A stretch of DNA of 64,000 nucleotides from Comamonadaceae bacterium (GCA_947373245.1 CANBWY010000002.1:1-64000), one strand, 5' to 3'; positions 11,583 through 21,371 are shown, counted from the first letter of the stretch. The notes: generated from the sequence alone by a model not told the origin. Numbers and translations are program-made.

Positions 11583-13142
11583 TTACTCTGGCATCAGCAC
11601 ACGGCGGTATTGAACTGCCTCTGCCACATGCGCCATCTGCACTTCAGCGGCATCGGCCAAGTCTGCAATCGTGCGGGCAATGCGCAACGTGCGGTGCATG
11701 CTGCGGCTGGACCACCCGAGTTGGGTTGCGACGGTGTGCAAAAACTGCGATGCCTTGGCGTCCAAGCGCACATGGGTGGCCAAGTCAGCCCCTGCCAACG
11801 CATGGTTGGCACACCCTTGACGCGCCAAGGCGCGGCCATGTGCCGTAAGGCTGCGCGCACGCACCTCGGCGGTGGACGCGCTGGTGTTGGCTTGCAACAG
11901 CACCTCGGGTGCCAGTGTGGGCACTTCCACTTGCAAGTCGATGCGGTCCAATAAAGGGCCGCTGAGTTTGCCTTGGTAGCGCGCCACTTGATCAGGCGTG
12001 CAGCGGCAAGCTTTGTGCGACGACCCCAAATAACCACAAGGACAGGGGTTCATGGCCGCAATCAATTGAAATTGCGCTGGAAATTCGGCTTGCGTGGCCG
12101 CGCGCGACAAGGTGATGTGGCCGCTTTCTAGGGGCTCGCGCAAGGCTTCCAGCGCGCGGCGTGGGAATTCGGGCAGCTCGTCCAAGAACAACACGCCTCG
12201 GTGCGCCAGCGAAATTTCTCCGGGGCGTGGCGGTGTGCCCCCGCCCACCAAGGCCACCGAGGTGGCCGTGTGGTGCGGGCTGCGCGTTGGCCGCTGGCGC
12301 CAGTGCCGCAAGTCAAACCGCCCCGCTAAGCTGGCAATGGCCGCACTTTCTAAGGCTTCATCGAGGGACAGCTCGGGGAGCAAGTCTGCAAAGCGCTGTG
12401 CCAGCATGGACTTACCCGTCCCGGGTGGTCCTATTAATAAGAGCGAGTGTCCTCCCGCCGCCGCAATTTCTAGGGCGCGTTTGGCCACAGCTTGGCCTTT
12501 CACATCGGCCAAATCTAGGGGGGGGGTTGAGGCGTGCGTTGTCGCTGTCAATGGCGCAATGCGGCTCCAGCCATCAGTGTCAGCTGTTGGCGGTGTGGTC
12601 TGGGTTGTCTCGGCGGTGCTCGGTGTTTTGGCAAAGTGCGCCACCACGTCGCGCAAATGCAGGGCGCGGTACACCTGTGCGGTGGGCACCAGCGCGGCCT
12701 CTTCAGCGCTGCCCGGTGGCAAGACCAAACGGGTACGAATCCCCGCACTGTGCAGCGCCAAACCCATGGCCAAGGCGCCGCGCACGGGCCGCAACTCGCC
12801 TGACAACGACAACTCGCCAGCAAACTCATACAAGGCCAACGCCGCTTCATCGAGTTGACCGCTGGCTGCCAAGATGCCCAAGGCGATGGGCAAATCAAAA
12901 CGGCCCGAATCTTTGGGCAAATCGGCAGGTGCCAAGTTGACAGTGATGCGTTTGTTGCTCGGAAAGTCCAGTCCTGCGTTTTGAATGGCGCAGCGCACCC
13001 GTTCGCGGGCCTCTTTGACCTCGGTATCCGCCAGACCCACCAACGTAAAACTGGGCAGACCATTGGCCAAATGCACCTCAACGGTCACTGCGGGCGCTTT
13101 CAAACCCAAAACGGCGCGGCTGTGAATTAACGAAAGCGTCAT
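11583..13142 (-). CDS. comM: ComM/YifB family Mg-chelatase-like AAA+ ATPase
   Basis: A 519-residue hexameric helicase that promotes branch migration during natural transformation. The N-terminal Lon-protease-like domain begins MTLSLIHSRAVLGLKAPAV and includes FTLVGLADTEVKEARERV. The AAA+ core has Walker A as GPPGTGKSMLAQRF (about residue 238) and Walker B as GVLFLDELPEFPRR. A Cys-rich loop, CPCGYLGSSHKACRC, is followed by the sensor region SGPLLDRIDL. The C-terminal lid has SSRSMHRTLRIARTIADL. Length and all landmarks match the family. Divergent from torF across a 210-base regulatory region. Confidence 0.95.
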   Translation of the reverse strand: MTLSLIHSRAVLGLKAPAVTVEVHLANGLPSFTLVGLADTEVKEARERVRCAIQNAGLDFPSNKRITVNLAPADLPKDSGRFDLPIALGILAASGQLDEAALALYEFAGELSLSGELRPVRGALAMGLALHSAGIRTRLVLPPGSAEEAALVPTAQVYRALHLRDVVAHFAKTPSTAETTQTTPPTADTDGWSRIAPLTATTHASTPPLDLADVKGQAVAKRALEIAAAGGHSLLLIGPPGTGKSMLAQRFADLLPELSLDEALESAAIASLAGRFDLRHWRQRPTRSPHHTATSVALVGGGTPPRPGEISLAHRGVLFLDELPEFPRRALEALREPLESGHITLSRAATQAEFPAQFQLIAAMNPCPCGYLGSSHKACRCTPDQVARYQGKLSGPLLDRIDLQVEVPTLAPEVLLQANTSASTAEVRARSLTAHGRALARQGCANHALAGADLATHVRLDAKASQFLHTVATQLGWSSRSMHRTLRIARTIADLADAAEVQMAHVAEAVQYRRVLMPE

Positions 13143-13197
13143 AAAGCTTCTCTTTTTGAGTGTTTATCCCCATTGAGGGGCGTTGGAAACCCGGGGA

Positions 13198-13214
13198 TGC
13201 ACCAACTGCGTGCG
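13198..13214 (+). promoter_or_regulatory. Candidate NtrC-binding site upstream of torF-glnK-amtB
   Basis: TGCACC, five bases, then CGTGCG. The NtrC consensus is TGCACC-N5-GGTGCA, so the left half is perfect and the right half matches four of six bases. It lies about 83 bases between its end and the -24 element, a normal enhancer distance for sigma-54 promoters. Confidence 0.55.
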
Positions 13215-13295
13215 TAAAAATAGGGCGCTCCTCAGCGTACTGCATCACTTTGGGTCTTAGGGCGAGTGAAGAGAACACTTTTGTAGACTTCAACG

Positions 13296-13312
13296 CTGGC
13301 ACGGACCCTGCT
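13296..13312 (+). promoter_or_regulatory. Sigma-54 (RpoN) promoter of torF-glnK-amtB
   Basis: CTGGCACGGACCCTGCT carries the -24 GG at 13298-13299 and the -12 GC at 13310-13311, exactly 12 bases apart. It matches the consensus TGGCACG-N4-TTGC with one mismatch. Transcription would start near 13323, leaving a 30-base leader before the torF ATG. Confidence 0.8.
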
Positions 13313-13352
13313 ATGTAAATACGTCCCTCTTTATTTTTCAACGGAGAAAACA

Positions 13353-14147
13353 ATGAACCTCAAGTCCAAACTTTTGCTGGCCCTCTTGGCCACCTCATCT
13401 GCCGCTTTTGCTCAAACTGCACCAGCTGCGCCCGAAGTGCCAGAAGTCACTTACAACGTGGGCGTTGTAAGCCAATACCGTTACCGTGGTCTCGCTCAAA
13501 CCAAGGGCGACCCAGCATTGCAAGGTGGCATTGACTACGCCAACGCCAACGGTTTTTACTTAGGCACATGGGCTTCTACTATCAAGTGGATCAAAGATGG
13601 CGCATTAAATGGCGGCAAAGAAGCCAAGGGTCCAGTTGAGTTGGATTTGTACGGCGGCTATAAATTTGAAGCCGCGGGTATTGCTTATGACGTGGGTTAC
13701 TTGCGCTATGAGTACGTGGGCAACACATTCAAAGATGCTGCGCCAGTGGCAAATGGCAACGTCAATGCCAACACAGACGAAGCCTATGCAGCAGCAACTT
13801 ATGGCCCTGCAACTTTGAAGTATTCCTATGCTTTCTCTGACCTCTTCGGTTACTCCAACAGCAAAGGCAGCAGCTATTTGGATTTGAGCGCGACATTCGA
13901 CTTGGGTGAAGGTTACAGCTTGGTGCCGCACATTGGCCATCAAACAGTGAAACACAATAGCGCTCAGGTCAATATGGGTTACACCGATGTTGCCTTGACG
14001 TTGAACAAAGACTTGGGTGATGGTTTGTCAGCAAGCGTGGCTGCAATTGCTACAACCGGTAATTCGACCGACTTTATCGCCACATCTGCATCAGGTTACA
14101 ACACAGCTAAAAGCACTGTGGTCGTTGGCGTCAAGTACGCTTTCTAA
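13353..14147 (+). CDS. TorF family putative porin
   Basis: A 264-residue outer-membrane protein of the TorF (Gcw_chp) family. It has a signal peptide ending SSAAFAQ, then the family hallmark VTYNVGVVSQYRYRGLAQT, followed by alternating amphipathic beta strands, and ends in an aromatic residue (VKYAF) as outer-membrane beta-barrels do. ACGGAG lies seven bases before the ATG. It is the first gene of a likely operon with glnK and amtB (gaps of 31 and 16 bases) behind a sigma-54 promoter. A role in taking up nitrogenous compounds across the outer membrane is inferred from that context only. Confidence 0.88.
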   Translation: MNLKSKLLLALLATSSAAFAQTAPAAPEVPEVTYNVGVVSQYRYRGLAQTKGDPALQGGIDYANANGFYLGTWASTIKWIKDGALNGGKEAKGPVELDLYGGYKFEAAGIAYDVGYLRYEYVGNTFKDAAPVANGNVNANTDEAYAAATYGPATLKYSYAFSDLFGYSNSKGSSYLDLSATFDLGEGYSLVPHIGHQTVKHNSAQVNMGYTDVALTLNKDLGDGLSASVAAIATTGNSTDFIATSASGYNTAKSTVVVGVKYAF

Positions 14148-14160
14148 TCAAAGCGCATAG

Positions 14161-14517
<357 letters not shown>

Positions 14518-14533
14518 GAAAGAAGCACCCATC

Positions 14534-16006
14534 ATGAAAAAATTTCTAGCCTCTCTGGCCCTCGGGTTTGGCTTGCTGCTTGGCGGCACTGCCGCCATGG
14601 CACAAACCGCCCCTACGGCTGACGTCAAAGTCACCGCCCCAGCCGCAGCGCCCGCTGCTGCTGCCGCTACAGCTGCTGTCGCAGCCCCTGCCCCTGTGCC
14701 TAACAAAGGCGACACCGCTTGGATGACTGTGGCCACCCTGTTGGTCATCTTGATGACCATCCCAGGCTTGGCTTTGTTCTACGGCGGTTTGGTCCGCAGC
14801 AAGAACATGTTGTCTGTGTTAATGCAAGTGTTTGTCGTCAGCTCACTCATCTATTTGTTGTGGGTCATCTACGGCTACACGGTTGCATTCAGCGCCGGTT
14901 CACCGTTCTTTGGTGGTTTCGACAAATTGTTCTTCAAAGGCATCACGCCTGACTCTATTGCTGCCACGTTCAGCAAGGGTGTTGTGATTCCTGAGTTGAC
15001 ATTTGCCGCCTTCCAAGCCACGTTCGCTGCGATCACTTGCACGTTGATCGTGGGTGCTTTCGCTGAGCGTGTGCGCTTCTCTGCTGTGTTGTTGTTCTGC
15101 GCCATTTGGTTCACGTTCAGCTACTTGCCAGTGGCTCACATGGTTTGGTATTGGGACGGCCCAGATGCGATCACCGACGCTGCTTCTTTGGAAACTGTGA
15201 CTGCCGCTGCTGGCTGGTTGTGGGCTAAGGGTGCATTGGACTTCGCTGGCGGTACGGTGGTTCACATCAACGCTGCGGTTGCAGGTTTGGTGGGTGCTTA
15301 TGTGATCGGCAAGCGTACGGGCTACGGCAAAGAGTCGATGGCGCCTCACAGCTTGACATTGACCATGGTTGGCGCATCGTTGTTGTGGGTGGGTTGGTTC
15401 GGTTTCAACGCTGGCTCTAACCTCGAAGCCAACGGCGTGACTGCGCTCGCATTCATGAACACTTTGGTGGCGACTGCTGCTGCGACTTTGAGCTGGATTG
15501 CTGGCGAAGCATTGTCTAAAGGCAAAGCCTCGATGTTGGGCGCGGCTTCTGGTGCTGTGGCCGGTTTGGTTGCCATCACCCCAGCTTGCGGTTTCGTGGG
15601 CCCCATGGGTGCCATCGCGATCGGTGTGGCTGGCGGCTTCTTGTGCCTGTGGGGTGTCAATGGCCTCAAGCGCATGCTTGGTGCTGACGACTCACTCGAT
15701 GTGTTCGGCGTCCACGGCGTGGGCGGTATCGTGGGTGCTTTGCTGACCGGTGTGTTTGCAGCGCCTTCGCTCGGCGGCACAGGTATTTTCGACTACGTTG
15801 CCAATGCTGTGAGCCCTGACTACTCCATCGGCGGTCAAGTGTTGATCCAGTTGGAAGCCATCGTGACCACCATTGTTTGGTCGGGTGTGGTTTCTTTCAT
15901 CGGCTACAAAATTGTCGATATGGTTCTGGGTCTGCGTGTCAGCGAAGAAGAAGAGCGCGAAGGCCTCGACATCAGCTCACACGGCGAAACGGCCTACCAC
16001 CGTTAA
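14534..16006 (+). CDS. amtB: Ammonium transporter AmtB
   Basis: A 490-residue ammonium channel of the inner membrane. A cleavable signal peptide (MKKFLASLALGFGLLLGGTAAMAQ) is followed by an Ala/Pro-rich linker and about eleven transmembrane helices. Amt landmarks include GLALFYGGLVRSKN, DFAGGTVVHINAAVAGLVGA, WFGFNAGS and DVFGVHGVGGIVGALLTG, with the twin pore histidines in the latter and in VVHINA. The frame is open upstream into glnK, but the ATG at 14534, 16 bases after the glnK stop and before a clear signal peptide, is the start. A strong terminator follows at 16043. It is gated by the GlnK encoded just upstream. Confidence 0.96.
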   Translation: MKKFLASLALGFGLLLGGTAAMAQTAPTADVKVTAPAAAPAAAAATAAVAAPAPVPNKGDTAWMTVATLLVILMTIPGLALFYGGLVRSKNMLSVLMQVFVVSSLIYLLWVIYGYTVAFSAGSPFFGGFDKLFFKGITPDSIAATFSKGVVIPELTFAAFQATFAAITCTLIVGAFAERVRFSAVLLFCAIWFTFSYLPVAHMVWYWDGPDAITDAASLETVTAAAGWLWAKGALDFAGGTVVHINAAVAGLVGAYVIGKRTGYGKESMAPHSLTLTMVGASLLWVGWFGFNAGSNLEANGVTALAFMNTLVATAAATLSWIAGEALSKGKASMLGAASGAVAGLVAITPACGFVGPMGAIAIGVAGGFLCLWGVNGLKRMLGADDSLDVFGVHGVGGIVGALLTGVFAAPSLGGTGIFDYVANAVSPDYSIGGQVLIQLEAIVTTIVWSGVVSFIGYKIVDMVLGLRVSEEEEREGLDISSHGETAYHR

Positions 16007-16042
16007 TTTTCAAGTTCTTCAAGGTTTCCCTTGGACTTTACA

Positions 16043-16066
16043 GCCCGCCTCACGGCGGGCTTTTTT
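16043..16066 (+). terminator. Rho-independent terminator after amtB
   Basis: GCCCGCC (16043-16049) pairs with GGCGGGC (16054-16060) over a TCAC loop, followed by six Ts. It closes the torF-glnK-amtB operon. Confidence 0.92.
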
Positions 16067-16162
16067 GTGTCTGCGCACTTTGTCGCCAAGAGGGGTGCTG
16101 ACAGGGATTTTTGACGGTGCTGTGCAAAAAATTCAACCGCCCACCCAGCGCCAGCGGCTAAC

Positions 16163-17323
16163 ATGACCGCCATGCCAGATACCTTGCAACACCTCACCGA
16201 CCGCATCCTCCACGCCACACAGACCGCCCAGCCTTTGCGCCTGCGCGGCGGTGGCACCAAAGACTTTTTAGGCCAGAGCCTGCAAGGCGAGGTGCTAGAC
16301 ACCAAGGCCTACAGCGGCATCTTGAGCTACGAGCCCAGCGAGTTGGTCATCACCGTGCGCAGTGGCACCTCGCTGGCCGAGGTGGAGGCTGCGTTGGCTG
16401 AGAAAGGCCAGAGCTTTGCTTTTGAGCCACCGCACTTTGGTGCGGGTGCCACCATCGGTGGCATGGTTGCCGCAGGGTTGAGTGGCCCCGCGCGCGCCAG
16501 CGTGGGCACCGTGCGCGACTTTGTGCTGGGTGCACATGTCCTCAACGGCAAAGGTGAACACCTCACCTTCGGCGGCCAAGTGATGAAGAACGTGGCGGGT
16601 TACGACGTGTCGCGTTTGTTGGCCGGTAGTTGGGGTCAGTTGGGTTTGATCACAGACGTGTCTTTGAAAGTGTTGCCTGTGTTTCCGGGCGAAGCCACCT
16701 TAATGTGCGCTGGTGTGTCGCAAGTCCAAGCGCTCACGCTCATCAACCGCTGGGGCGGCCAGCCCCTGCCATTGAATGCCAGTGCATGGGTGCACGACAC
16801 CACCGCATCGCCTGCCCAAGACTATTTCTTTGTGCGCCTGCGTGGCGCCATTGCCGCCGTTGAAGCCGCTGTGACGAAGATGAGCGCGGAGGTGCAAGCC
16901 TTGGGCGCACAAGTGACCCGCATGGACAACGCACAAGCCGCCAACGACTGGAAAGCCAGTGGCGAGCAAAGCTTGGACTTTTTCAAAGCGCCCACCGAGC
17001 ATGACTGCTTGTGGCGCCTGAGCGTGCCGCAAACAGCGCCTGTGCTGGATGTGCGTGTGAACGGTATGCCGTGTGCGCAATACATGGAGTGGCATGGCGC
17101 ACAGCGTTGGCTGTGGGCCCCCGCCTCTGCGGTCACCCAAGTGCGCGAGGCCGCAGTGCAAGCGGGTGGTCACGCCACCTTGTTTCGCGCCAGTACCGCG
17201 CAAGGTGACGCCGACAAACAAGTGGGCGTGTACACGCCTCTCAATGCGGTGCAGCAACGCATTCAAAATGAACTCAAAAAACAGTTTGACCCAGCGGGCA
17301 TCTTCAACCCCGGTCGCGTTTAA
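16163..17323 (+). CDS. glcE: Glycolate oxidase FAD-binding subunit GlcE
   Basis: A 386-residue subunit of the glycolate oxidase complex (GlcDEF), which oxidises glycolate to glyoxylate. The N-terminal FAD-binding PCMH domain shows PLRLRGGGTKDFLG, YEPSELVITVRSGTSL and FGAGATIGGMVAAGLSGPARA, with VMKNVAGYDVSRLLAGSWG at about residue 140-158. The C-terminal domain ends with the family-typical DPAGIFNPGRV. It starts at ATG 16163 and is followed after 14 bases by glcF. The catalytic GlcD subunit is not in this window; it would normally lie close by, so it may be elsewhere in the genome. Confidence 0.93.
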   Translation: MTAMPDTLQHLTDRILHATQTAQPLRLRGGGTKDFLGQSLQGEVLDTKAYSGILSYEPSELVITVRSGTSLAEVEAALAEKGQSFAFEPPHFGAGATIGGMVAAGLSGPARASVGTVRDFVLGAHVLNGKGEHLTFGGQVMKNVAGYDVSRLLAGSWGQLGLITDVSLKVLPVFPGEATLMCAGVSQVQALTLINRWGGQPLPLNASAWVHDTTASPAQDYFFVRLRGAIAAVEAAVTKMSAEVQALGAQVTRMDNAQAANDWKASGEQSLDFFKAPTEHDCLWRLSVPQTAPVLDVRVNGMPCAQYMEWHGAQRWLWAPASAVTQVREAAVQAGGHATLFRASTAQGDADKQVGVYTPLNAVQQRIQNELKKQFDPAGIFNPGRV

Positions 17324-17337
17324 ACACAGAGCCTCAC

Positions 17338-18594
17338 ATGCAAACCAACCTGGCCCCCCAATACGTCGGCACGCCTGAGGGCATTCAAGCCGAAGCCATT
17401 TTGCGCAAGTGCGTGCACTGCGGTTTTTGTACCGCGACGTGCCCCACCTACCAACTCTTGGGTGACGAGTTAGACGGCCCACGCGGTCGCATCTACTTGA
17501 TGAAACAAGTGTTCGAGGGCGCCACGCCCACGCGCAAAACCCAGCAGCATTTAGACCGCTGCCTGACCTGTCGCAACTGCGAAAGCACTTGCCCCAGCGG
17601 TGTGCAATACGGCCACTTGGTGGACGTGGGCCGCAAAGTGGTGGACGCACAAGTGCCGCGGCCCATGGGTGAGCGCCTGATGCGTTGGGCTTTGAAAGAA
17701 GGCCTGCCGTCACCGCTGTTTGCCCCCGCCATGAAACTGGGCCAAGCCGTGCGTGGCATCTTGCCCGCCAAACTCAAAGCCAAAGTGCCAGCACCACAAA
17801 CCGCAGCACGCAACGGCGTGGTGTGGCCCACCCAGACCCACGCACGTCAAGTGCTGATGCTGGCCGGTTGCGTGCAACCCGCCATGCTGCCCAACATCAA
17901 CACCGCCACCGCGCGCGTGTTGGATGCGGCAAGCATTCAAACCATCGTTGCGCCCAAAGCGGGCTGCTGCGGTGCAGTGAAATTCCACTTGAATGACCAA
18001 GACGGCAGCCTCGTGCAAATACGCGCCAACATCGACGCGTGGTGGCCGTTTGTTGAGCCAGGGAGCGCCTACGCGGTGGAAGCGATTGTGATGAACGCCT
18101 CTGGCTGCGGCGTGATGGTCAAGGACTACGGCCATGTGCTGAGAGACGATGCGCTGTACGCGGCCAAAGCCAAGCGCATCAGCGAACTCACCAAAGATTT
18201 GAGTGAGTTGCTGCCAGACCTCGTGCCCGTGTTGAAACCCAAGTTGAAAGCCTCGGTGCTCGTCACTGCGGGCATGCAAGCCTTTCACCCACCCTGCACC
18301 TTGCAGCATGGCCAGCAACTCAAAGGTGGCGTGGAAAAGCACTTGGCCGAATTGGGCTTTGCCATTCAAGTGGCCAACACCGAAGCGCACCTGTGCTGCG
18401 GTTCTGCCGGCACCTACAGCGTGTTGAATCCCGAAATCAGCACCACCTTGCGCGACCGCAAGCTGGGCCACTTAGATGCGCTCAAACCCAAAGCCATTTT
18501 GAGCGCCAACGTGGGCTGCATCACCCATTTGCAAAGCGGCACCGATGTGCCCGTCAAGCATTGGGTGGAGGTGTTGGACGAGGCTTTGAACTGA
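17338..18594 (+). CDS. glcF: Glycolate oxidase iron-sulfur subunit GlcF
   Basis: A 418-residue electron-transfer subunit of glycolate oxidase. Two ferredoxin-type 4Fe-4S clusters are encoded by CVHCGFCTATCPTY (about residue 22) and CLTCRNCESTCPSGVQYG (about residue 75). Two CCG (DUF3390-like) cysteine-rich domains appear as GCCGAVKFH and LCCGSAGTYSVL. It forms an operon with glcE. Convergent with the glutathione peroxidase gene, with only eight bases between stop codons. Confidence 0.95.
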   Translation: MQTNLAPQYVGTPEGIQAEAILRKCVHCGFCTATCPTYQLLGDELDGPRGRIYLMKQVFEGATPTRKTQQHLDRCLTCRNCESTCPSGVQYGHLVDVGRKVVDAQVPRPMGERLMRWALKEGLPSPLFAPAMKLGQAVRGILPAKLKAKVPAPQTAARNGVVWPTQTHARQVLMLAGCVQPAMLPNINTATARVLDAASIQTIVAPKAGCCGAVKFHLNDQDGSLVQIRANIDAWWPFVEPGSAYAVEAIVMNASGCGVMVKDYGHVLRDDALYAAKAKRISELTKDLSELLPDLVPVLKPKLKASVLVTAGMQAFHPPCTLQHGQQLKGGVEKHLAELGFAIQVANTEAHLCCGSAGTYSVLNPEISTTLRDRKLGHLDALKPKAILSANVGCITHLQSGTDVPVKHWVEVLDEALN

Positions 18595-18602
18595 GCCTCA
18601 AC

Positions 18603-19088
18603 TCAAGCCGCTAACGCGGCTTCAATGTCTTTCGCCAACTTCTGCGGCGTATCCATCGACGCATAGCGCTTGAGCACGCGGCCATCTTTGCCCACCAAGA
18701 ACTTGGTGAAGTTCCATTTAATGGCTTCGCTGCCCAAGAGGCCCGGTGCCTCAGCCTTGAGCCACTTGAACAACGGGTGCGCGTCGTCGCCGTTGACGTT
18801 GATTTTTTCCATCATGGCAAAACTCACGCCGTAGTTGCGTTGGCAAAACGCGCCAATCTCGGCGTTGCTGCCGGCGTCTTGCGCGCCAAACTGGTTGCAC
18901 GGAAAACCGATGACGGTCAAGCCTTGGTCAGCATAGGTTTTGTGCAGCGCTTCTAAGCCTTCAAACTGCGGCGTGAAGCCGCAGGCGCTGGCGGTGTTGA
19001 CGATGAGCAGCACTTGGCCTTTTAGGTCGGCAAAGGCGAAGGGATGGCCATCGATGCGGGTGGCGGTGAAGTCGCTCAAAGGGGTCAT
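18603..19088 (-). CDS. Glutathione peroxidase family thiol peroxidase
   Basis: A 161-residue peroxidase that reduces organic hydroperoxides. The active-site motif is NTASACGFTPQFEGL with cysteine in the peroxidatic position (not selenocysteine). The second motif FPCNQFGAQ and third KWNFTKFLV provide the catalytic Gln, Trp and Asn. I use ATG 19088 (MTPLSDFTAT); an upstream ATG at 19106 adds only six residues. Bacterial members often use thioredoxin rather than glutathione; the donor here is unknown. Cytoplasmic, because no signal peptide is present. Confidence 0.92.
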   Translation of the reverse strand: MTPLSDFTATRIDGHPFAFADLKGQVLLIVNTASACGFTPQFEGLEALHKTYADQGLTVIGFPCNQFGAQDAGSNAEIGAFCQRNYGVSFAMMEKINVNGDDAHPLFKWLKAEAPGLLGSEAIKWNFTKFLVGKDGRVLKRYASMDTPQKLAKDIEAALAA

Positions 19089-19139
19089 GTGGGTGTGCCT
19101 TTCCATGCGAGTGAGTTAAGGGGTCGTGCGGTGCAGGTG

Positions 19140-20060
19140 TCAAGGGGTGGGTTGGGTTTTCACTTGCGATGCCAGCAATGCCGCCAACACGATCATGCAC
19201 CCACCGAGTGCCATGCGTCCAGTGAGCACCGATGCCCCCAGTGCCACCGAGGACACGCTGGCAAACACCACTTCCGACATCATCAACATCGCGGTGGTGT
19301 GCGCGCGCAAGCGGGCTGCGGCGTATTGCAGCGCGTAATTGGCCGCCAAGAAAGCGCTACTCAAACCCAGCACCCACAGGGCCCAAGAGAGCAGCGCTGA
19401 TTCACCCAAGCCTTCAAGTGGCATGGCAAAGACGTGCGCCGCAGGCATCACCCCCAGCAGTGTCGCCAGCAGGGCAGACGCCACCGCCATCAGCGCGCCG
19501 CCGCCAAACATGGCGACCATGCGTGCAGAAGCAGGCGCTTCGTGAATTCGCAGCAGCAAGATATTGGTCAACGCAAAACAAAAACCACCCAGCAACGCCA
19601 GCACGTCGGCCAAGTCTTGTGGCAGAGGCCACGGGGACTCCGGCGTTTTCAGCACCAACACCACACCCAGCACAGCCAGCCCCACACGGGCCAAGGCGCT
19701 GCGTGTCGGCGGTTCTTTGAGCAGCCACCAAGCCAGCAGCAACGACCAGGTGGGCATGAGGTAAAACAGCAACACCACACGCACCACATCGCCCGTGGCG
19801 ACGGCCCAGTTAAAGCCCACATTGGTCAGGCCCGAAGCGGCCATGAGCCACCAGAGTTGCGGGTGTGTTTTGAACTTGCGCCAAGCGCTGGGGCTCAGCA
19901 GCACAAGCACCAGCGTGGCCAAAGCAAACACACAGGCGGTGGTCCACAACGGATGTAGCCCCTGTGCGTTGAGCTGGCGCAGCGGCCACCAAGAAAGGCC
20001 CCACACCACGGCGTTGAGTACCAACGCCAGCACGGCAAGCACGGGGCGGGTCTGCGTCAC
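19140..20060 (-). CDS. EamA/DMT-superfamily transporter
   Basis: A 306-residue inner-membrane protein with about ten hydrophobic segments arranged as two EamA repeats. The first repeat starts at LNAVVWGLSWWPLRQL, and the second follows the loop with KTPESPWPLP near residue 145. Members export amino acids, metabolites or drugs; the substrate cannot be predicted. The gene follows lplT on the minus strand with a three-base gap, so the two are probably co-transcribed. Confidence 0.85.
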   Translation of the reverse strand: MTQTRPVLAVLALVLNAVVWGLSWWPLRQLNAQGLHPLWTTACVFALATLVLVLLSPSAWRKFKTHPQLWWLMAASGLTNVGFNWAVATGDVVRVVLLFYLMPTWSLLLAWWLLKEPPTRSALARVGLAVLGVVLVLKTPESPWPLPQDLADVLALLGGFCFALTNILLLRIHEAPASARMVAMFGGGALMAVASALLATLLGVMPAAHVFAMPLEGLGESALLSWALWVLGLSSAFLAANYALQYAAARLRAHTTAMLMMSEVVFASVSSVALGASVLTGRMALGGCMIVLAALLASQVKTQPTP

Positions 20061-20063
20061 TGC

Positions 20064-21371
20064 TTAGCCGTGCAAGTCGTCGTTGCGTGCGATGTGCATC
20101 AAGCGCGCGAGCTCTTCGCGGTGGTGCGTGTGGTTGTTTTCGTGCCAGAGCTTGATGAGCCACATGGTGTACGCGACCAACACACCAAACGCGGTGATGG
20201 CGCCAAACGCACTCAAACCCATGCTGGTGCAGAAGGTGTACAGACCACCCAGACCCAAAATGCACAGTTGCTCGTTGAGGTTTTGCACCGCGATGGACCT
20301 GCCTGCCCCCATGAGGTTGTGGCCGCGGTGTTGCAGCAAGGCATTCATGGGCACCACCAAGAAGCCGCCCAAGCCCCCCAAAACAATCAGGAAAGGCACG
20401 GCCACCCAAAGGTTGTCGATGAAGTTCATCGCCACTACCAAACAGCCCATCGCGATGCCCAAGGGCATGAGGCGGGTGGCGTGGTCAAGTCGCATCTTCA
20501 TCGACGCTGCCACAGCGCCCACGGCCGTACCAATCGCGACCACGCCGACCAAGCTCGACGCTTGCGTGGTGGTGTAGCCCAAGGCCGCAGCGCTCCAAGC
20601 CAGCACGATGTAGCGCAGGTTGCCGCTCACACCCCAAAACAAGGTGGTGCTGGCCAGCGAGATTTGTCCGAGCTTGTCTTGCCACAAACGTTGGTTGCAA
20701 TGCCAAAAATCGGGGACCAAGGCCAGCAGGTTGCGCGCCATGCTTTTCTCGGGGTCCGCACGCATGGGCATGAGCGCAGCGCCCGTGTAAGGAATGCGGG
20801 TGTTGAACCATGCGGCCAAGGCGTACAAGGGAATCAACAAACTGATGGCCGCTTCTGCCGAGGTGTCGATGCCGGTGGTAACGAAGGGCAGGTCAAACGA
20901 CAACAACCAGCCCGACAAGTTGGGGCCGACCAGTTGACCACCTAACAAAACGCCCAAGATGATGGAGGTGATGGTCAAGCCCTCAATCCACCCATTGGCT
21001 TTGACCAGCTGCGAGGCTGGTAGCAACTCGGTCAAGATGCCGTACTTCGCTGGCGAGTACGCCGCAGCACCCAAGCCCACCACCGCATAGGCCAACAGCG
21101 GGTGCAAGCCAAACAACATCAGCAAGCAGCCCAGCACCTTGATGGTGTTGCTCATGAGCATGACCTCACCCTTGGGGCGTGAGTCGGCAAACGCGCCGAC
21201 AAACGGCGCGAGCACCACGTAGAACAAGGCAAACATGGGGACCAAAGCGGCGCGCTGCCATTCAGCGGCGCCCTCTGATTTCAATAATTCGACGGCTGTC
21301 ACAAACAGGGCGTTGTCGGCCAACGAGCTGAAAAACTGGGCCGACATGATGGTGTAAAAACCGCGCTTCAT
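20064..21371 (-). CDS. lplT: Lysophospholipid transporter LplT (MFS)
   Basis: A 435-residue major-facilitator protein that flips lysophospholipids across the inner membrane for re-acylation. The N-terminus MKRGFYTIMSAQFFSSLADNALFVTAVELL is characteristic of LplT, and conserved loops include FADSRPKGEVM and AAYSPAKYGILTELLPASQLVKANG. About twelve membrane segments are visible. In enterobacteria lplT is linked to aas; here its neighbours are a DMT exporter downstream and alr divergently, an arrangement I associate with Comamonadaceae. Confidence 0.9.
   Translation of the reverse strand: MKRGFYTIMSAQFFSSLADNALFVTAVELLKSEGAAEWQRAALVPMFALFYVVLAPFVGAFADSRPKGEVMLMSNTIKVLGCLLMLFGLHPLLAYAVVGLGAAAYSPAKYGILTELLPASQLVKANGWIEGLTITSIILGVLLGGQLVGPNLSGWLLSFDLPFVTTGIDTSAEAAISLLIPLYALAAWFNTRIPYTGAALMPMRADPEKSMARNLLALVPDFWHCNQRLWQDKLGQISLASTTLFWGVSGNLRYIVLAWSAAALGYTTTQASSLVGVVAIGTAVGAVAASMKMRLDHATRLMPLGIAMGCLVVAMNFIDNLWVAVPFLIVLGGLGGFLVVPMNALLQHRGHNLMGAGRSIAVQNLNEQLCILGLGGLYTFCTSMGLSAFGAITAFGVLVAYTMWLIKLWHENNHTHHREELARLMHIARNDDLHG

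Noticed and set aside
18603-19088. Possible selenoprotein glutathione peroxidase
   Set aside because: The active-site codon encodes cysteine (SACGFTPQ), with no in-frame TGA, so it is an ordinary thiol peroxidase.
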